64,000 nt of DNA from Candidatus Ruthia magnifica str. Cm (Calyptogena magnifica). Lineage in GTDB: Bacteria; Pseudomonadota; Gammaproteobacteria; PS1; Pseudothioglobaceae. This document shows, piece by piece, positions 20,267-28,998 of this stretch. The notes beneath the pieces were generated by a model, which saw nothing but the letters and a program-made list of their open reading frames with translations, did no database searches and was not told where the DNA came from. The DNA lies in NCBI RefSeq assembly GCF_000015105.1, contig NC_008610.1:62001-126000 (forward strand), read 5' to 3'. Position numbers and translations under genes: made by a program. Position 1 is the stretch's first letter. Each line of letters begins with the position of its first letter.

Positions 20267-21037
20267 GTGCAAATAGTTGACTCGCATTGTCATATTGATA
20301 GAATAGATTTATCTGCTTTTGGTGGTAATGTTGAGCGTATGCTTGCTCATGCTAAAGAATTATCGGTAACGCAATTTTTATGTGTATGTATTGATTTAGA
20401 GCATTTTGATGAGGTATTTTCTTTGGCGAAAAATTACCCGCAAATTTATGCCTCAGTAGGCGTGCATCCTTGTGAACTAGAGGGCAAAGACCCAAGTGTG
20501 AAAGAATTATTAGTATTAGCAGAACATGATAAAATTATTGCCATTGGTGAAACTGGGTTGGATTATTTTCATGTTGAAAAGATAGCAGCTGATTGGCAAA
20601 GAGATCGTTTTAGGCGGCATATTAAAGCCTCAAATCAATCGGGTAAGCCGATGATTATTCATACACGCAATGCCAAAAAAGATACTATTGCAATTATGCA
20701 AACTGAAAAAGCCGAACAAGGTGTCATGCATTGCTTTTCTGAAAACTGGGAAACTGCCAAGGTAGTGCTAGATTTAGGTTTTTATATTTCTTTTTCTGGT
20801 GTTATTACCTTTAAAAGTGCTAAAGATTTGCGCGAAGTAGCAAAAAAAGTACCTAGCGATAGATTGTTGGTTGAGACTGATTCACCCTATTTAACGCCCG
20901 TACCTTATAGAGGCAAGCCTAATTCACCAGCTTATAGCTATTATGTCGCTGAAAAGTTAGCTGAAATTCGCGGCGTGAGTATTAATAATATTGCCAATAC
21001 AACCACCAATAATTTTAAACAACTTTTTTTAGCATGA
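20267..21037 (+). CDS. TatD family metal-dependent hydrolase
   Basis: TIM-barrel hydrolase of the TatD/YcfH group, with DNase activity reported for relatives. The metal-binding DSHCHIDR is at the N-terminus (residues 5-12). IAIGETGLDYFHV, PMIIHTRNAKKD, MHCFSENWETA and LLVETDSPYLTPVPYRGKPN complete the active site. Length is 256 residues. GTG 20267 is the likely start, as the conserved block begins only 4 residues in and no ATG is near. The stop overlaps the rluC start by 4 bases. Confidence 0.92.
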   Translation: MQIVDSHCHIDRIDLSAFGGNVERMLAHAKELSVTQFLCVCIDLEHFDEVFSLAKNYPQIYASVGVHPCELEGKDPSVKELLVLAEHDKIIAIGETGLDYFHVEKIAADWQRDRFRRHIKASNQSGKPMIIHTRNAKKDTIAIMQTEKAEQGVMHCFSENWETAKVVLDLGFYISFSGVITFKSAKDLREVAKKVPSDRLLVETDSPYLTPVPYRGKPNSPAYSYYVAEKLAEIRGVSINNIANTTTNNFKQLFLA

Positions 21038-21945
21038 GTATAAGTTTTCAAATCGTTGATGAATTTTCAGAAGGCCAGCGTTTGGATAATTATTTGCTTA
21101 AAATACTTAAAGGTGTTCCTAAGTCGCACATCTGTAGGGTCATTCGCAAAGGCTGGGTGCGCGTTAATAAAGGTAGAAAAAAAGTAAGCTATAAACTTAT
21201 TTTAAATGATATTGTACGTATTCCGCCAATTAAAGTGTCTATTATTAAGTCTATATATATTTCAGATAGCTTAAAAAAATTATTAATCGATGCTAAGTTG
21301 TATGAGGACAAAGGTCTGCTTATTATCAACAAGCCAAGTGGTTTGTCAGTGCATAGTGGTTCTGGAGTTGATGTTGGTATTATTGAAGCTCTTAGGCAAA
21401 TATATAAAAAACCTATTGAATTGGTGCACCGATTAGATCGAGCCACTTCTGGGGTGCTTTTAATTGCCAAGAAGCGTAGCGTATTAAAAAACTTGCACGA
21501 GCAGCTAAGTCAACACACCGTTGAAAAACGTTATACAGCCTTGGTTAAAGGAGTTTGGTCAAAAAAATGTCATACTATTGATGCGCCACTTTATCAAAAC
21601 TCAAGGTATATTATGGTGGATGCTAAAGGTAAATATGCAATTAGTCATTTTCAGCCACTTAAAAATTTTTCCGATGGAGGTTTTTCTGCTTCATTGGTTG
21701 AGATTAGCATTGAAACTGGACGCACTCACCAAATTCGTGTACACGCAAAGTATGCTGGACATGCGTTGGCTTGTGATGACAAATATGGTGACAAAGAATT
21801 TGATAGACAAGTTAAATTTAAAGGCTTAAAAAGATTATTTTTGCATGCACATCAGTTTATTTTTACAAATCCATTAACCAATGATATTCAGAAAGTGAAT
21901 GCATCTTTACCAGTCGAATTAGAAGAATTTTTAGCTAAACTATGA
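21034..21945 (+). CDS. rluC: 23S rRNA pseudouridine synthase RluC
   Basis: Makes pseudouridines in 23S rRNA (955, 2504 and 2580 in E. coli). An S4 RNA-binding domain (about residues 10-75, RLDNYLLKILKGVPKSHICR and IRKGWVRVNKGR) precedes the catalytic block VHRLDRATSGVLLIAKK with its catalytic aspartate, and TGRTHQIRVHAKYAGH. The 303 residues and the S4 domain favour RluC over RluD; that distinction is by resemblance. It overlaps both neighbours by 4 bases. Confidence 0.9.
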   Translation: MSISFQIVDEFSEGQRLDNYLLKILKGVPKSHICRVIRKGWVRVNKGRKKVSYKLILNDIVRIPPIKVSIIKSIYISDSLKKLLIDAKLYEDKGLLIINKPSGLSVHSGSGVDVGIIEALRQIYKKPIELVHRLDRATSGVLLIAKKRSVLKNLHEQLSQHTVEKRYTALVKGVWSKKCHTIDAPLYQNSRYIMVDAKGKYAISHFQPLKNFSDGGFSASLVEISIETGRTHQIRVHAKYAGHALACDDKYGDKEFDRQVKFKGLKRLFLHAHQFIFTNPLTNDIQKVNASLPVELEEFLAKL

Positions 21946-22814
21946 GTAGCTTACAAACCAAGACTATTTCCTTCTGGAGGTATTTACGCCTGATGCGTTT
22001 GGACAAGCCAATTGGTATTTATTTGTTATTATGGCCAACATTATGGGCATTATTTTTGGCGGCAGAAGGAGTGCCTGATTTAAAATTATTATTGATTTTT
22101 GTTTTGGGTGTTATTTTAATGCGATCAGCAGGTTGTGTGATTAATGACTACGCAGATAGACATGTTGATAAACTCATAAAACGCACCAAACAAAGGCCTA
22201 TTACTTCAGGCGAGATTAATCATAAATCTGCACTTAAATTATTTGTATTACTAATCATGTTGGCATTTATATTAGTGCTATTAACCAACTGGTTAACTAT
22301 TCAACTTGCAATGATTGCAGCATTATTAGCAATCTTGTATCCATTTACTAAACGTTGGACTCACTTTCCACAATTTGTACTAGGGTTGGCATTTGCCATG
22401 AGTGTGCCAATGGCTTTTTCAGCAACTCTTAATACTATACCAACTACTGCTCTGTATGTATTCGCAGCAACGGTAATTTGGACAGTAATCTATGACACGA
22501 TGTACGCCATGGCTGACCGAGAAGAAGATTTAAAAATTGGTGTTAAATCAACCGCTATTTTATTTGCTAAATTTGACCGATTAATTATTGGAATTTTCCA
22601 AATTGGACTGTTGTTAATTCTAATAAAAATATCAGACGTTTTTAATCTGACTATCCTTTATGATATTTCATTAGCCTTAGTTGCGTTGTTAATGATTTAT
22701 CACCAATATTTTATTAGGCATCGTAAGAAGAGCGCCTGTTTTCAGATATTCTTACATAATAAATATATAGGCGTAGTCATTTTTGCAGGCATTGCGCTGT
22801 CTGTTGTTTTATAA
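21942..22814 (+). CDS. ubiA: 4-hydroxybenzoate polyprenyltransferase
   Basis: Integral membrane prenyltransferase that attaches the polyprenyl tail to 4-hydroxybenzoate in ubiquinone synthesis. The first aspartate motif NDYADRHVD and the second, DTMYAMADREEDL, are intact, with the N-terminal RLMRLDKPIGIYLLLWPTLW. About eight hydrophobic segments are visible over 290 residues. It closes the mnmG-rsmG-...-rluC overlapping run. ubiC is not adjacent. Ubiquinone is needed for the membrane electron transfer expected with AprM. Confidence 0.95.
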   Translation: MSSLQTKTISFWRYLRLMRLDKPIGIYLLLWPTLWALFLAAEGVPDLKLLLIFVLGVILMRSAGCVINDYADRHVDKLIKRTKQRPITSGEINHKSALKLFVLLIMLAFILVLLTNWLTIQLAMIAALLAILYPFTKRWTHFPQFVLGLAFAMSVPMAFSATLNTIPTTALYVFAATVIWTVIYDTMYAMADREEDLKIGVKSTAILFAKFDRLIIGIFQIGLLLILIKISDVFNLTILYDISLALVALLMIYHQYFIRHRKKSACFQIFLHNKYIGVVIFAGIALSVVL

Positions 22815-22864
22815 GTATTTTGATGTATCAAAGTTTTTATTTTTTAATGAATTAGGTAATACTA

Positions 22865-23473
22865 AATAACATCCAAGAATTTGTGAATGAAAATCTGTGA
22901 ACGCAGTAATTTGGGCTTATACGAATAGTATCATGGCTTTAGGCGTGTATGATACTGAAGTAACAAAATGCAAAAAATTTATCATGATAATTTAGCAAAT
23001 ACTACCTTTTCTTTAGTGTCTTTTGGTTGTATATTAATGATTAATGCCTGTAACTTTAGTAATATTTTCATTGATTTGTACATTGATTGTTAGGTTGCTT
23101 GAGTTTCCATAACCAGTAAAAATAATCTCTAAATTAGAATTGTTGATGATCTTAAAGATGCGGATACCCTCTCTAGCTCTTTTTAAACTAGTGTTGCCAA
23201 TTTAGCTAAACAATGGCCAGATCAACATCTAAAGCATGAATGTATTCAATATTATTACTAACGTTATATTTTTGGTGAGTATTCCCTAGTTATTTTATTA
23301 AATTATTAGCAACTGATTGGTAGCTAAAAAATAACAAATAAGAAGAGAGAGACGCTTAAAAAGCTTTAGCTTTTGTGTAACAAGAGCTATATAAGACAAG
23401 TACCAAAGGTTAATATTAACTTAACAAAAAAAGTAATGAGCTTTTTGCTAAGAAAAGAAAGCTTATTTGTTGT
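22865..23473 (-). pseudogene. ElyC/YdcF-type DUF218 membrane protein remnant
   Basis: Directly downstream of dapD on the same strand, the minus strand reads in pieces as a DUF218 protein. An N-terminal LFLLSKKLITFFVKLILTFG and a SYQSVANNLIK piece are followed by EYIHALDVDLAIV, then SLKRAREGIRIFKIINNSNL and EIIFTGYGN. After more shifts comes HFVTSVSYTPKAMILF with TAFTDFH. The last two match the family blocks LVTSASHMPRAMxLF and PAPTDF. Several stops and frameshifts separate the pieces. ElyC relatives act in envelope biogenesis. Eye-matching only, but the order and spacing of blocks fit. Confidence 0.7.
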
Positions 23474-24289
23474 TTAAATACCTCGTAAAAGTTCGTTGAT
23501 TCCAACTTTAGAGCGTGTCTTAGTATTAACTTGTTTGACAATCACCGCACAATAAAGTGAATAAGCACCATCCTTGCTTGGTAAATTACCAGGCACGACT
23601 ACTGAACCAGCAGGAATGCGTCCATACGTAATTTCTTTTGTTTTACGATTGAAAATTTTGGTGGATTGTCCAATATAAACACCCATTGAAATAACAGCAC
23701 CTTGTTCAACAATCACGCCTTCTACCACTTCTGACCTAGCACCAATAAAACAGTTATCTTCAATAATCGTTGGACTAGCCTGTAATGGCTCTAATACACC
23801 GCCAATACCAGCACCACCTGAAAGGTGAACGTTTTTACCGATTTGTGCGCATGAACCAACCGTTGCCCAAGTATCCACCATCGTGCCTGAGTCTACATAA
23901 GCACCAATATTGATATAGCTTGGCATCAATACGGTGTCTTTAGCAATAAAAGAGCCTCGGCGTGCACTTGCTGGTGGTACTACACGAACACCTGTTGCAT
24001 TAAATTCATCTGCTGACATATCAGCAAATTTAGAGGAGACTTTGTCAAAGTATTGAGTAAAACCACCTTGCATAACAACATTATCTTCTAATCTAAAAGA
24101 TAACAGGACTGCTTTTTTCAACCATTCGTTAACAACCCAATCGCCTACACCTTTTTGCTCGGCAACACGCGCCTGTCCTGAATCAAGAAAATGGATAGCT
24201 TCAGCAACGGCTTGTTTAATTTCCATACTAGCTGATTGTGGGTTAATATTAACCCTGTCTTCAAAGGCCTGTTCAATAATATCTTTCAT
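23474..24289 (-). CDS. dapD: 2,3,4,5-tetrahydropyridine-2,6-dicarboxylate N-succinyltransferase
   Basis: Succinylase step of lysine and diaminopimelate synthesis. The left-handed beta-helix hexapeptide region includes [36 protein letters not shown] and [15 protein letters not shown]; the C-terminal [11 protein letters not shown] tail is conserved. Its 271 residues are standard. With lysA further on in this window, lysine synthesis looks active. It is divergent to ccoG across a 159-base spacer that holds an FNR box. Confidence 0.97.
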   Translation of the reverse strand: MKDIIEQAFEDRVNINPQSASMEIKQAVAEAIHFLDSGQARVAEQKGVGDWVVNEWLKKAVLLSFRLEDNVVMQGGFTQYFDKVSSKFADMSADEFNATGVRVVPPASARRGSFIAKDTVLMPSYINIGAYVDSGTMVDTWATVGSCAQIGKNVHLSGGAGIGGVLEPLQASPTIIEDNCFIGARSEVVEGVIVEQGAVISMGVYIGQSTKIFNRKTKEITYGRIPAGSVVVPGNLPSKDGAYSLYCAVIVKQVNTKTRSKVGINELLRGI

Positions 24290-24371
24290 GTTAAATCCTG
24301 TCCAAAAAATTAAGAATTATATCAGTAAATACGTTTTGTTGATAAATGACGGGTTTAAATTGTTGTATTTT

Positions 24372-24412
24372 TTGATGCAAATCAAGAAAAAAATTAGGAT
24401 TGGTGATATGAT
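24372..24412 (+). promoter_or_regulatory. FNR-box (class II) promoter of ccoG
   Basis: TTGATGCAAATCAA at 24372-24385 is a perfect match to the FNR/ANR palindrome TTGAT-N4-ATCAA. A -10 box TATGAT lies at 24407-24412. With a start near 24419-24420 the FNR dyad would centre at about -41.5, the classic activating position. The site lies 64 bases ahead of the ccoG start codon, and 83 bases ahead of the divergent dapD start. Confidence 0.75.
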
Positions 24413-24448
24413 ACGTAAGGTTAACAATCCCCCATTAAAGATGCGAGT

Positions 24449-25843
24449 ATGACAGACAAGAAAATTCAAGTGGAAGGCCTATATGAAGAGGGTGAGCAAT
24501 GGGTGCAAAATCTAGGAGATGAAACCATTCATGCAAAACGTATGAAGGGAAAATTTCGCAACTTCAAATGGCTGGCTATTATTGGTTGGTTACCATTTTT
24601 TGTTGGTCCATACTTTACTTGGAATGATAAGCAAGCCATTTTATTTGATATAGATAAAAGACAGTATCATTTGTTTAATATTACCATTTTCCCGCAAGAT
24701 ATTTGGATGCTTACCATGGTGTTGCTATTTTTAGCGATTCTATTAGCGGTAATGACCACTATTCTGGGTCGAGTGTTTTGCGGTTATTTTTGTTTTCAAA
24801 CGATTTGGACGGATATTTTTACCAAAATAGAACAATGGATTGAGGGTACGCCAGTCCAGCAACGAAAGCTAGATAAAGCACCAATGAGTGTCAATAAATT
24901 TAAACTTAAACTAGCTAAACATGCTATTTGGATAGTAATCGCATTTTTCTCTGGTATTACTTGGATGTTATATTTTGGGGTGTCCTGGGCTGATTATTTT
25001 AAGGGCGATGTTACCTCCACAACGATAGCCATTACTGCCATTATTGCACTTGGTGCTTATGTATTTGCTGGGTTTATGAGAGAGCAAACTTGTTTGTGGA
25101 TTTGTCCATATGCGCGCATTCAAGGGGCAATGGTTGATGATCAAAGCATTCTGCCAACTTATGACCATTATCGTGGTGAACAGCGTGGTAGGCTTAAAAG
25201 AGGTGAGTTTGTTGAAGGGTTTGGTGACTGTATTGATTGTCATCAATGCGTTGCTGTTTGTCCAACAGGTGTTGATATCCGTAAAGGTCAGGAGTATGGC
25301 TGTATTACTTGTGGGCTGTGTATTGATGCCTGTGATTCAGTGATGAAAAAGGTTGGCAAACCTAAAGGCTTAATTCGTTATACTTCCTTAGCTGAAATGA
25401 AATTTAACAAACCAATTAAAGCTCTTTATAAACGTCCAAGGGTTGTTATTTATATGTCAATATTATTAGTAGCATTATCAGTATTGACGTGTGGTATTTT
25501 AAATCTTGACCAAATGGATTTAAAAGTATTGCACGATAGACAGCCACTATTTGTACAGCTTTCTGATGGCTCAATTCGCAATAAATATAAACTAAAAATC
25601 ATGAATAAAACAGATAAAGTTATGCCAATTAATATTAGTTTTAGCAGTAAAATTGAAAATCTAAAATCTAAAAAAGCATTCAAAACAGTAATGATTCCAA
25701 GTGGTAATATTAAATCTATTTATGTTTATTTAACCGCCTTTGAAAGTGACGTAGGTGCTGATAACGATGTTGTGTTTATGGTTAAAAGCGAACAGGCCAC
25801 TTTAGAATATAAGACTTCATTTTTCACATCTAAAAGCATGTAA
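24449..25843 (+). CDS. ccoG: Cytochrome c oxidase accessory protein CcoG (FixG/RdxA)
   Basis: Membrane-bound iron-sulfur protein that helps assemble cbb3 oxidase, probably by reducing copper. Four to five transmembrane helices are visible (for example WLAIIGWLPFFVGPYF and IWMLTMVLLFLAILLAVM). Conserved cysteines sit at GRVFCGYFCFQTIW and CLWICPYARIQG. Two 4Fe-4S cysteine clusters follow (DCIDCHQCVAVCPTGVDI and GCITCGLCIDACD). A C-terminal Ig-like FixG domain completes the 464 residues. Its stop overlaps ccoH by one base. The perfect FNR box upstream fits low-oxygen induction. The ccoNOP oxidase genes are not in this window. Confidence 0.95.
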   Translation: MTDKKIQVEGLYEEGEQWVQNLGDETIHAKRMKGKFRNFKWLAIIGWLPFFVGPYFTWNDKQAILFDIDKRQYHLFNITIFPQDIWMLTMVLLFLAILLAVMTTILGRVFCGYFCFQTIWTDIFTKIEQWIEGTPVQQRKLDKAPMSVNKFKLKLAKHAIWIVIAFFSGITWMLYFGVSWADYFKGDVTSTTIAITAIIALGAYVFAGFMREQTCLWICPYARIQGAMVDDQSILPTYDHYRGEQRGRLKRGEFVEGFGDCIDCHQCVAVCPTGVDIRKGQEYGCITCGLCIDACDSVMKKVGKPKGLIRYTSLAEMKFNKPIKALYKRPRVVIYMSILLVALSVLTCGILNLDQMDLKVLHDRQPLFVQLSDGSIRNKYKLKIMNKTDKVMPINISFSSKIENLKSKKAFKTVMIPSGNIKSIYVYLTAFESDVGADNDVVFMVKSEQATLEYKTSFFTSKSM

Positions 25844-26322
25844 TGAGCATTTATAAAAGCCCAATCATGATATCCATGTTAGTACTGTTTATCACTTTAG
25901 TGAGCGCAACTGCCTATCGAATTATGATCGCACTTGAAACCCATCCTGGGCTAGTGGTTGAAGATGCGTATTCGAGTGGCAAACGATACGTAAAAACACT
26001 AAACCATAAAAACCAATTAGCACGGCTTGGTTGGATATTAAACCTTGCTACTCCTAAGGTTGTAATTCATAATATTAAACAAACCTATACGGCTAATAGT
26101 GCACAGAACGATAAAACTTTAGCAAATGCTTTTGTTACAGCATACTTTTATCGCCCTTTAGAAAAAGCACATGATTTTTCCATCAATATGGCATTTAACC
26201 AAGAAATAAACCAATATCAAGCACAAGTAACATTACCCTTAAAAGGGCGCTGGGATGTCGTAGTTGAAGTGGTTAAAAGGGGTTTTGTACAAAGAACTTC
26301 TAGAAAGTTATTTGCTCAATAG
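25843..26322 (+). CDS. FixH/CcoH-like cytochrome oxidase assembly protein
   Basis: A 159-residue protein with one N-terminal transmembrane helix (about residues 8-26) and a periplasmic beta domain. DAYSSGKRYVKTLNHK, LARLGWILNL and the closing PLKGRWDVVVEVVKRG block match FixH. FixH/CcoH proteins assist cbb3 oxidase assembly. It begins at the ccoG stop, so it shares the FNR-controlled transcript. ccoI and ccoS do not follow; the gene-poor island begins instead. Confidence 0.85.
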   Translation: MSIYKSPIMISMLVLFITLVSATAYRIMIALETHPGLVVEDAYSSGKRYVKTLNHKNQLARLGWILNLATPKVVIHNIKQTYTANSAQNDKTLANAFVTAYFYRPLEKAHDFSINMAFNQEINQYQAQVTLPLKGRWDVVVEVVKRGFVQRTSRKLFAQ

Positions 26323-26365
26323 TTATTGATTTCTTATAAAAGCTATTACAAGGCTTGTCTCTTTT

Positions 26366-26403
26366 TAATAATATAATTATATTATTAGTCGTTACTTAGT
26401 AAC
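26366..26403. repeat. Two adjacent palindromes downstream of ccoH
   Basis: A perfect 22-bp A/T palindrome (26366-26387, half-site TAATAATATAA) is followed after three bases by GTTAC-TTA-GTAAC (26391-26403). They lie about 45 bases past the ccoH stop and could end its transcript, but no clear T tract follows. Such A/T palindromes also arise by chance at this base composition. Confidence 0.35.
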
Positions 26404-26769
26404 TATCAATCCTAGATTAGCAAGACTAACATAGTTGAAATTAGAATAGAATGTATTATATTCTTAAGTAAATTCATTAGTTGTTATTTTGTTAAGCAAC
26501 CACCACCACTTAAGATTTTACATAAAATTAATGTGTATGCTAATGAATTTTTTACAGAGGTCATTTATTTCATTTTTGGAAGTTTTCTAACGTAAATGAA
26601 AAGGAAATTAATAGTTTTTATAAGAAGACTTCTAAGAATGTAAAACTAATTTTAGTTAGTTGAGACTAACAATAGATGCTGAGATAGGCATTGATACTTT
26701 TTATTCTTATTTATGAATCATTTTAATTTAGAGCGTCTTTATAAGGTCTTTAAGGTTTAAAAGGTTGAC

Positions 26770-27720
26770 AGGAGTTAACATGAATAATAATGAGACCAAC
26801 AAGTGAGCCAGACAGTAGCTCAATGTTAGGATACAAAACATGCTACTGAAAGGATTACTAGTAAAAACAGAAGGAAAAATAACAGGTAAACAGAAAAAAA
26901 TAATGGAAAAACCAAAATTCTAGAAGAGCCAAGACTAACAGGAAGCAAAGCAGACATAGAAGAAAAAGAAAATGAATGGCGGGGAATGCTAAAGCGCTAA
27001 ATATAGGTACAAGAGTATTAGGAATATTAAAAGTAACAAAAGCAGCAAAAGGATTAAAATGGAATAACAAGAAATTACAAAAAAGAAGTAAACAAAAATA
27101 AAAAACTAACGTACTAAGAAAAACATGGAAAAAATAATTAAAAACCTGTTAACAAAACTAAAAGAAATAAAAACATACTTAATAGTAATGGGAACAATAA
27201 TAGGTGTAATATACACAGACGCACTAAAACTCTTATAAGAAGGAAAAGAAATTAAGAAAGAAATACAAGAAATACAAGAAATAATAAAAGATATAAAAGA
27301 TATAGAAGGACCGAATAAAAAATAAATGCTAATATAGTAAAAATGAATATAAATGTAAAAAAACTACCAAAAGAAGTTACAACATCATATTTACATGATA
27401 AAACATATCGCCTATATCGAAGCATGGACGGAAGAATAAAAGGTATGGAAAGACAGATAAGAATGAACAATGAAATGTAGAACCAGAAATAGGCGAAATT
27501 AAAGATGTATTTTACAGGAACTTAAAAAATAAAGTATGGGAAGCAGATCTAAAAAGTATAAAAAACTATAAAAAGGTGGAACAAATTGGTGTTTATCAAG
27601 TCGAACGCAAACACAGAAATCGAGTATAAAAAACTCATAAAAAAATATAATAGAGAGATCCAAAAAATTACAAAAGAACATTGCAATATGTGTAAATTCT
27701 TTGTTTAAAACATAATTACC
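26770..27720 (+). other. A-rich island of short, broken ORFs of foreign-looking composition
   Basis: The plus strand here is strongly A-rich with AAA, ATA, ACA, GTA and AGA codons, unlike the T- and G-leaning plus-strand genes around it. Several short frames look protein-like. The segment ending at 27101 reads RVLGILKVTKAAKGLKW. ATG 27125 starts EKIIKNLLTKLKEIKTYLIV followed by MGTIIGVIYTDALKLL, a single hydrophobic helix, and stops at 27236. The frame then continues as a charged coiled coil (EGKEIKKEIQEIQEIIKDIK). Another starts at ATG 27343 (MNINVKKLPKEVTTSYLHDK). Others (EPEIGEIKDVFYRNLKNK and QKITKEHCNMCKFFV) follow in different frames. I do not recognise any family. It may be a decayed mobile or phage-derived block. 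The stretch 26404-26770 ahead of it holds no gene I can support. Confidence 0.4.
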
Positions 27721-27999
27721 AAAATTCACTATCTTTTAGTAAAATGGTTATTAGTATAATTGTACTAACTGTTATTTAATAATTGATGGAGCTGTTACAG
27801 CAAGGACAACGGCTAAAATTAAAATAGGATGTGTTACTTTTTTTATTAAATTAGAAGCAATTAGTTTGAATATTTTATACAAAAACCTTCTCTAGAATTT
27901 TTAAGAATTAATTTAGCATATTCTTTTAAGCTTTAATAACAATGCCATATGTTGAATTCAAGTCAAAATTTTCATTTGAAAACTTTTCAAAATATAAAA

Positions 28000-28180
28000 T
28001 GAATTAAAAAACAGAAAGGTATTACACAGTTAAACCTTGTCATTGTAATAGATATTAATTCATGAGACTCTTATTTAGATTACGAGAATATTAAGAATAA
28101 TAAAAAACTTAATTTAGACCATTTGTATAAAATTGAAAAAGTTTTAAAGATTATTGATGGTTGTGTATTTTTTATTTAAT
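28000..28180 (+). pseudogene. Possible Xre-type helix-turn-helix regulator remnant
   Basis: One frame gives KQKGITQLNLVIVIDINS, a stop, then DSYLDYENIKNNKKLNLDHL and YKIEKVLKI. This resembles the Xre helix-turn-helix layout (KLTQExLAxxxGIS...S.YENGKxxLxLxxLxKIAKVL). Start and C-terminus are unclear and a stop lies inside, so it is not functional as read. It lies at the end of the A-rich island and could be its former regulator. The stretch 27720-28000 shows nothing else. Confidence 0.35.
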
Positions 28181-28189
28181 GGTTAATAA

Positions 28190-28891
28190 TCAATGTTTAT
28201 GTTTATAAGTAGCCATAAGTTCATCCATTTGGTCGGCGAATAAATGATTAAATTGAGCATTTTTTAAAATTGTCTCAGGCTGTCCCATGCAGCAAATATG
28301 GTGATATAAACATAAAACCTGAGTTGATTCTTTCATGACTCTATGAAGGTCATGCGATACCATGAGCACAGCACAATTTTGTTGGTTATGAATATCTTGA
28401 ATGAGTTTATATAGATGCATTTGGCCATTTACATCAAGGTTTTGTACGGGCTCATCAAGAATTAAGACATTGGGCTTTGCAAGAAAGGCACGAGTTAATA
28501 ATACACGTTGTATTTCACCACCAGATAAATTTTTTAATGATAAGTGTAACAATGTTTCGATGCCTGTGAGTGTAGTAGTATTTATTAAAGATTGTGTATT
28601 AATTTTTTGATTGAGTTTTAGAAAATCAATGACTGAAATGGGGATAAATTCATTGGGGATAAATTTTTGTGGTGTGTAGCCTAGCCTAATATACTTAGAT
28701 TTTTTAATCTTACCATCGTCAGGAGCAATAAGTTCAAGTAGAATTTTAATCAACGAACTTTTTCCAGCGCCATTTGGGCCAATTAAGGTAATGAATTCGC
28801 CCGTTCTTAATTCAAAGCTAACGTCATCAAGCACTTTTTTGCCATGATGACTAAAACTAACATGATTTGCACTAATAAGGACTTCTGACAT
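28190..28891 (-). CDS. znuC: Zinc ABC transporter ATP-binding protein ZnuC-like
   Basis: ATPase subunit of a metal (probably zinc) importer. Walker A is GPNGAGKSS, the signature LSGGEIQRVLLTRAFLAKP, Walker B VLILDEPVQNLDVNGQ, and the H-loop MVSHDLHRVM. The segment VLCLYHHICCMGQPE matches ZnuC closely, and the short histidine-containing C-terminus (KHKH) fits. The 233 residues are full length. znuA and znuB are not next to it, so the subunit stands alone here; partners would have to be elsewhere. It is divergent to polA. Confidence 0.88.
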   Translation of the reverse strand: MSEVLISANHVSFSHHGKKVLDDVSFELRTGEFITLIGPNGAGKSSLIKILLELIAPDDGKIKKSKYIRLGYTPQKFIPNEFIPISVIDFLKLNQKINTQSLINTTTLTGIETLLHLSLKNLSGGEIQRVLLTRAFLAKPNVLILDEPVQNLDVNGQMHLYKLIQDIHNQQNCAVLMVSHDLHRVMKESTQVLCLYHHICCMGQPETILKNAQFNHLFADQMDELMATYKHKH

Positions 28892-28998
28892 AGGCTAAAC
28901 AATGATGAATGACTAGTTTGTATTTTATACGTATAATTTATATGTCTTGGCTTATCTTATATTCGTGTTGACGTTCAAAAATTGGTAAAATTTAACCC

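Noticed and set aside
26858-27729. Three short minus-strand frames rich in Leu, Phe and Tyr
   Set aside because: They are antisense readings of A-rich DNA (T-rich codons give Phe and Leu) and have no start signals or family.
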